Source: an uncultured Achromobacter sp. (GTDB taxonomy: Bacteria; Pseudomonadota; Gammaproteobacteria; Burkholderiales; Burkholderiaceae_B). Taken from it: DNA of 11,190 nucleotides. A program made the position numbers and the translations under genes. This document shows, piece by piece, positions 8,141-11,190 of the stretch (the stretch's first letter is position 1; every line of letters starts with the position of its first letter). The stretch lies in the NCBI GenBank assembly GCA_913775005.1, contig CAJYKY010000244.1:1-11190 (forward strand), in the 5' to 3' direction. The notes beneath the pieces are model-generated. The model worked only from the letters and a program-made list of their open reading frames with translations, made no database searches and was not told where the DNA came from.

Positions 8141-8605
8141 TCAGTGCATCAGCAGCGCGTTCATGGCCTCAATGACGCGGTTGCGGTAGCGCGGCAGCAA
8201 GGCCTGCACACGGGCGTTGCGTTCTGTGAAGTCCGCAGGTTCTGAACCGCGCGCCACACGCGGCGCCGCCCAGATCGGATCCGGAAAGTGGCGGTCGTCA
8301 CGCCAGCGCGGAATCACATGCCAATGCAGATGCGGCACCATGTTGCCCAGCGACGCCAGGTTGATCTTGTCAGGCGTCAGCACCGCTTGCTGCGCTTCTT
8401 CCACCGCATACACGGCGCGCATCAGCAGGTCGCGGCCATGCGTGGACAGGCTGGTCATCTCGGCCAGATGGCCGTTCCAGATCACCCGCGTAAAGCCCGG
8501 GTAATCGGCATCGTCGACCTCAATCACGCGCAGATGCGGCCCCCGCCACAGAACGGTTCCCCCATCTTCCTGACACAGCGGGCAGTTCGGATCACGCGCG
8601 CTCAC
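8141..8605 (-). CDS. HIT family protein (histidine-triad nucleotide hydrolase/transferase)
   Basis: A 154-residue histidine-triad protein. Members hydrolyse or transfer nucleoside monophosphate groups from dinucleoside polyphosphates, nucleoside phosphoramidates or similar substrates; which one applies here cannot be told. The triad is HLHWHVI (92-98), with His94 the expected nucleophile. A CPLC pair (8-11) near the N-terminus resembles the partial zinc site of some HIT proteins. A C-terminal extension of about 50 residues follows the triad. The start is GTG at 8605, four bases overlapping the GNAT gene's TGA (GTGA), with AAGG (8613-8616) seven bases upstream inside the GNAT gene. This arrangement implies translational coupling to GNAT. 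Confidence 0.9.
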   Translation of the reverse strand: MSARDPNCPLCQEDGGTVLWRGPHLRVIEVDDADYPGFTRVIWNGHLAEMTSLSTHGRDLLMRAVYAVEEAQQAVLTPDKINLASLGNMVPHLHWHVIPRWRDDRHFPDPIWAAPRVARGSEPADFTERNARVQALLPRYRNRVIEAMNALLMH

Positions 8606-9051
8606 GTCAGCACCTTGCGGTATTGCAGGAAGCCGGAGCGGTCGGCGATGCGGTCGTACAGCTGCATTGCGGGGGCGTTGGTTTCGTGCGTCAGCCAGTA
8701 CACGCGCGCGGCGTTGGCGGCGGCGGCCTCCGAATAGACGTGTTCAATCAGCTTGCGGCCCGCGCCCGTGCCGCGCACGTCTGGATCCACATACAGGTCT
8801 TGCAAATAGCAGTAGTCGCCCGCTGTCCATGTCGAGCGGTGGAAAATCCAGTGCACCATGCCGATGGCGCGGCCGTTGTCATAGGCCAGCGCGGCGTGCA
8901 TGGGTTCGGCGGGATCCAGGAAGCGGGCCCAGGTGTTGCGAGTCACCGCGTCATCGATGTTGACGCGGTAGAACTCCTGATAGCCCTTCCACAACGGCAG
9001 CCACACGTCGAAGTCGGCGGCGACGATAGGGCGGATTTCAGCGGTGCTCAT
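8602..9051 (-). CDS. GNAT family N-acetyltransferase
   Basis: A 149-residue acetyl-CoA-dependent N-acetyltransferase of unknown substrate. The acetyl-CoA-binding motif A is DLYVDPDVRGTGAGRKLI (85-102), with R93-G-T-G-A-G as the pyrophosphate loop, and the C-terminal part (YWLTHETNAPAMQLYD) matches motif B, with the conserved LYD tyrosine. Length is normal for a single GNAT domain, and no second domain is present. The ATG at 9051 has AGGAG (9061-9065) nine bases upstream; an in-frame extension to 9243 runs into the pap coding region and is rejected. It starts 41 bp after the pap stop and overlaps the HIT start, so pap, GNAT and HIT are probably one transcript. Confidence 0.9.
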   Translation of the reverse strand: MSTAEIRPIVAADFDVWLPLWKGYQEFYRVNIDDAVTRNTWARFLDPAEPMHAALAYDNGRAIGMVHWIFHRSTWTAGDYCYLQDLYVDPDVRGTGAGRKLIEHVYSEAAAANAARVYWLTHETNAPAMQLYDRIADRSGFLQYRKVLT

Positions 9052-9092
9052 GGCGCAAGGCTCCTGGTGGATTCGTGGGTGGGCATAGGGAT

Positions 9093-10559
9093 TCAGAGTT
9101 GGTCTTCCAGCGCTTGGACGATGTGCCGCAGCACCTGCACGCGAGCGTAACGCTTGTCGTTGGCGGACACCAGATGCCAGGGCGCGTGCCCCACATCCGT
9201 GCGCGCCAGCATCTCGTTGGCGGCCGATGCGTAGTCCTTCCATTTGTCGCGGTTGCGCCAGTCGTCCGCCGTGATCTTGAAATTCTTGAAGGGCGATTTC
9301 TCGCGTTCCTGAAACCGTTCAAGCTGCACGTCGGGCGTTACTGCCAGCCAGAACTTCAACACCAGCGCGCCGCTGGCGGCCAGCTGTTCTTCGAAGTCGT
9401 TGATCTCGGCGTAGGCCCGGCGCCAGTGCGACGGCGCGGTCAGCTTTTCCACGCGTTCGACCAGCACCCGGCCATACCAGGAGCGGTCAAAGATGGCCAC
9501 GCGGCCATGGCTGGGCAGATGCCGCCAGAAGCGCCACAGATACGGGCGCGACAATTCGTAGCTGTTGGGCGCGGACACCGGTGTGATGTCGTATTGGCGG
9601 GCGTCCAGCGCGTGTGTCACGCGGCGGATGGCGCCGCCCTTGCCGGCGGCGTCCTGGCCTTCGAATACCAGCACCAACGACCGTTCCTGGAATTTGCGCG
9701 AACGCGCCGCGCGCGCCAGCCGGCCCTGCAACAGCCCAAGCTCGGACTCGTAATCGTCCTTGTCGACTTTGGCGTCGTAGTCCAGCTGACCCAATCGGTC
9801 AACGATGCGGGCCGGACTGGAATGCGCCACGAACGACGGCGGGATGCGCGGCACACCGCGCTGACGCATCGCGGCCAGCACCGCCTCGGCCGTGCGCGCC
9901 GTGCGCATGTTTTCGTCGGCGCTGGGAATTACGACCCAGGGCGCATGGCCGCTATCGGTATGGTTGATGACGATCTGCCCGCCATTGCGGATGCGGTCAA
10001 ATCGCTTGGCCACTTTCATATCTACCGGGCTGACCTGCCACGACGTCTCGGGGCTGGCCAGCAGGCGTTCGGCGCGTTCGCGCTGCGCCTTGGCCGACAG
10101 GTGGAACCACAGCTTCAGGATCTGCACACCTTCTGCGGCCAGCATGGCTTCAAAGCGGCGGATCGCGGCGGACTGCGCTTCCATGAATTCGGCGTTGGGC
10201 TTCTTGCGGGCCGACTCGATGATCAGCGGCGTGTACCAAGAACCGAACACGATGCCCGTGCTGCCTTTGGGCGGCAGGTCCTTCCAATAGCGCCAGAACG
10301 GCGGACGCTCCAGCGCTTCGCCTTCGGGTGGACCATACGCCAAGGTCTTGATGTGGCGCGGATCCATCCATTCGTTCAGCAGGTTGACCGTGGCGCCTTT
10401 GCCCGCGCCATCCACGCCCGCCACGACGACCAGCAAGGTCTTGTCGGCCTTTTCCAATCGCTGATATTGCGCGTTCAGCAGGCCGACGCGCAGCCGCGTC
10501 TCCAGCGGTTTGAATTCGTCTTTTGACAGGCTGGGGTCGGCTTCGGCTTCTGCAAACAT
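9093..10559 (-). CDS. pap: polyphosphate:AMP phosphotransferase (two-domain PPK2)
   Basis: A 488-residue class II polyphosphate kinase 2 that uses inorganic polyphosphate to phosphorylate AMP to ADP, so recycling AMP. Two PPK2 domains are fused. The N-terminal one has Walker A GVDGAGKG (48-55) but FGSWYTP (105-111) where Walker B is expected. The C-terminal one has GQDAAGKGG (301-309) and an intact FDRSWYGR (357-364), followed by the lid and DRDK-like region (WRNRDKW, 434-440). Family studies place activity in the C-terminal domain, in line with this degeneration. Length matches two-domain homologues near 490-500 residues. The start ATG at 10559 has GGAA about seven bases upstream. It lies 101 bp after the MBL hydrolase and 41 bp before GNAT on the same strand. 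Confidence 0.94.
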   Translation of the reverse strand: MFAEAEADPSLSKDEFKPLETRLRVGLLNAQYQRLEKADKTLLVVVAGVDGAGKGATVNLLNEWMDPRHIKTLAYGPPEGEALERPPFWRYWKDLPPKGSTGIVFGSWYTPLIIESARKKPNAEFMEAQSAAIRRFEAMLAAEGVQILKLWFHLSAKAQRERAERLLASPETSWQVSPVDMKVAKRFDRIRNGGQIVINHTDSGHAPWVVIPSADENMRTARTAEAVLAAMRQRGVPRIPPSFVAHSSPARIVDRLGQLDYDAKVDKDDYESELGLLQGRLARAARSRKFQERSLVLVFEGQDAAGKGGAIRRVTHALDARQYDITPVSAPNSYELSRPYLWRFWRHLPSHGRVAIFDRSWYGRVLVERVEKLTAPSHWRRAYAEINDFEEQLAASGALVLKFWLAVTPDVQLERFQEREKSPFKNFKITADDWRNRDKWKDYASAANEMLARTDVGHAPWHLVSANDKRYARVQVLRHIVQALEDQL

Positions 10560-10660
10560 GGGGATTCCGTCTTAGATCGGCAATCGTGAGATCGGGCGAT
10601 CTTGCGGGATAAGGCAGTTGCGCGCAAGTGCGTAGCGGGGCGGGCGTGCCGCCGACAGTC

Positions 10661-11190
10661 TTACAGATTGTTGATGGGAATCTTCAAGTAGCGCACGCCG
10701 TTGTCTTCCGCAGGCGGAAAATGGCCCGCGCGGATGTTCACCTGGATGGCCGGAAGAATCAGCGTAGGCATGGACAGCGTGGCGTCGCGCCGGGTGCGCA
10801 TGGCGACGAACTCGTCTTCGCTGACGCCATCGCGCACATGGATGTTGGCCTGGCGTTGCTCGGTGACCGACGTCTGCCACCGCGCATCGCGGCCCGCGGG
10901 GGGATAGTCGTGGCACATGAACAGCCGCGTGTCGCCGGGCAGTTCCAGCAGGCGGCGGATCGACTGGTACAACTGCCGCGCATCCCCGCCGGGAAAGTCA
11001 CAGCGCGCCGTGCCTACATCGGGCATGAACAGGGTGTCGCCGACGAAGGCGGCGTCGCCGATCAGGTAGGCCATGTCGGCAGGCGTATGACCTGGCACGT
11101 GGATGGCGGTGGCGGTCAGCGAGCCAATGGCAAAGGTCTCGCCGTCGGCAAATAGATGACCGAACTGCGAGCCATCCAGCTGGAATTCGG
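10661..11190 (-). CDS. MBL-fold metallo-hydrolase, ETHE1/Blh-like (5' end missing)
   Basis: The gene enters from the right edge; 175 C-terminal residues are visible, beginning EFQLDGSQFG. It belongs to the metallo-beta-lactamase fold: HVPGHTPAD gives metal ligand His34, GDTLFMPD gives Asp51, and MCHDYPP gives His93 (numbers of the visible part). The N-terminal HxHxDH site must lie outside the window. The run VGTARCDFPGG and the ending YLKIPINNL resemble the persulfide-dioxygenase (ETHE1)/Blh branch rather than ordinary glyoxalase II, so a role in sulfide or persulfide detoxification is possible, but this is inferred. A GTG at 11098 inside the frame is not the start, because clear family sequence continues upstream. 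It ends in TAA, 101 bp before pap. Confidence 0.85.
   Translation of the reverse strand, partial: EFQLDGSQFGHLFADGETFAIGSLTATAIHVPGHTPADMAYLIGDAAFVGDTLFMPDVGTARCDFPGGDARQLYQSIRRLLELPGDTRLFMCHDYPPAGRDARWQTSVTEQRQANIHVRDGVSEDEFVAMRTRRDATLSMPTLILPAIQVNIRAGHFPPAEDNGVRYLKIPINNL

Noticed and set aside
8137..8155. CTGCT/AGCAG hairpin at the glycosyltransferase-HIT convergence
   Set aside because: A 5-bp stem with a 9-base loop and no T-run; it lies mostly inside the HIT coding sequence.
9052..9243. Upstream extension of the GNAT gene by 64 codons
   Set aside because: It overlaps the end of pap, and the ATG at 9051 has a good AGGAG site.
9075..10526. Plus-strand open frame of about 483 codons antisense to almost all of pap
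   Set aside because: Open antisense frames are expected in high-GC genes. The product is rich in His, Gln and Arg with no domain, while pap on the other strand has complete family motifs.

Overview
The window looks like ordinary chromosomal DNA from a high-GC betaproteobacterium, most likely Burkholderiales close to Bordetella/Achromobacter. That placement is inferred from the strong G/C bias at third codon positions and the family resemblance of the proteins; there is no rRNA or other marker to confirm it. I recognise ten protein families, plus one unrecognised small gene. I see no tRNA or rRNA gene, insertion sequence, phage gene, CRISPR array or toxin-antitoxin pair.

Layout, left to right. 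1-4000, minus strand: a 3-hydroxybutyrate dehydrogenase, uracil-DNA glycosylase (ung) and a DEAD-box RNA helicase (rhlE) with a long repetitive disordered tail and a clear intrinsic terminator (143-171). The 280-bp ung-rhlE gap is rich in inverted repeats and in sequence complementary to the rhlE ribosome-binding site. 4171-4917, plus strand: an exported N-acetylmuramoyl-L-alanine amidase. 5025-6242, minus strand: the Na+/H+ antiporter NhaA, convergent with the amidase. 6243-6599: a divergent, relatively AT-rich control region with several palindromes. 6600-8134, plus strand: a small unknown gene whose stop codon overlaps the start of a GT4-type glycosyltransferase. 8141-11190, minus strand: a run of a metallo-beta-lactamase-fold hydrolase (5' end outside the window), polyphosphate:AMP phosphotransferase (pap), a GNAT acetyltransferase and a HIT-family protein. 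GNAT and HIT overlap by GTGA and are probably translationally coupled.

Functions: DNA repair (ung), RNA remodelling (rhlE), polyhydroxybutyrate/ketone-body metabolism (dehydrogenase), peptidoglycan hydrolysis, pH/Na+ homeostasis, surface glycan synthesis (inferred), and nucleotide/polyphosphate metabolism (pap, possibly HIT). The genes are core housekeeping or conserved accessory functions, and nothing forms an obvious new multi-gene system. The least explained material is non-coding: the rhlE leader, which carries a 16S-3'-tail-like sequence complementary to the rhlE Shine-Dalgarno region and nested stems, and the palindrome-rich leader before the unknown gene and glycosyltransferase.
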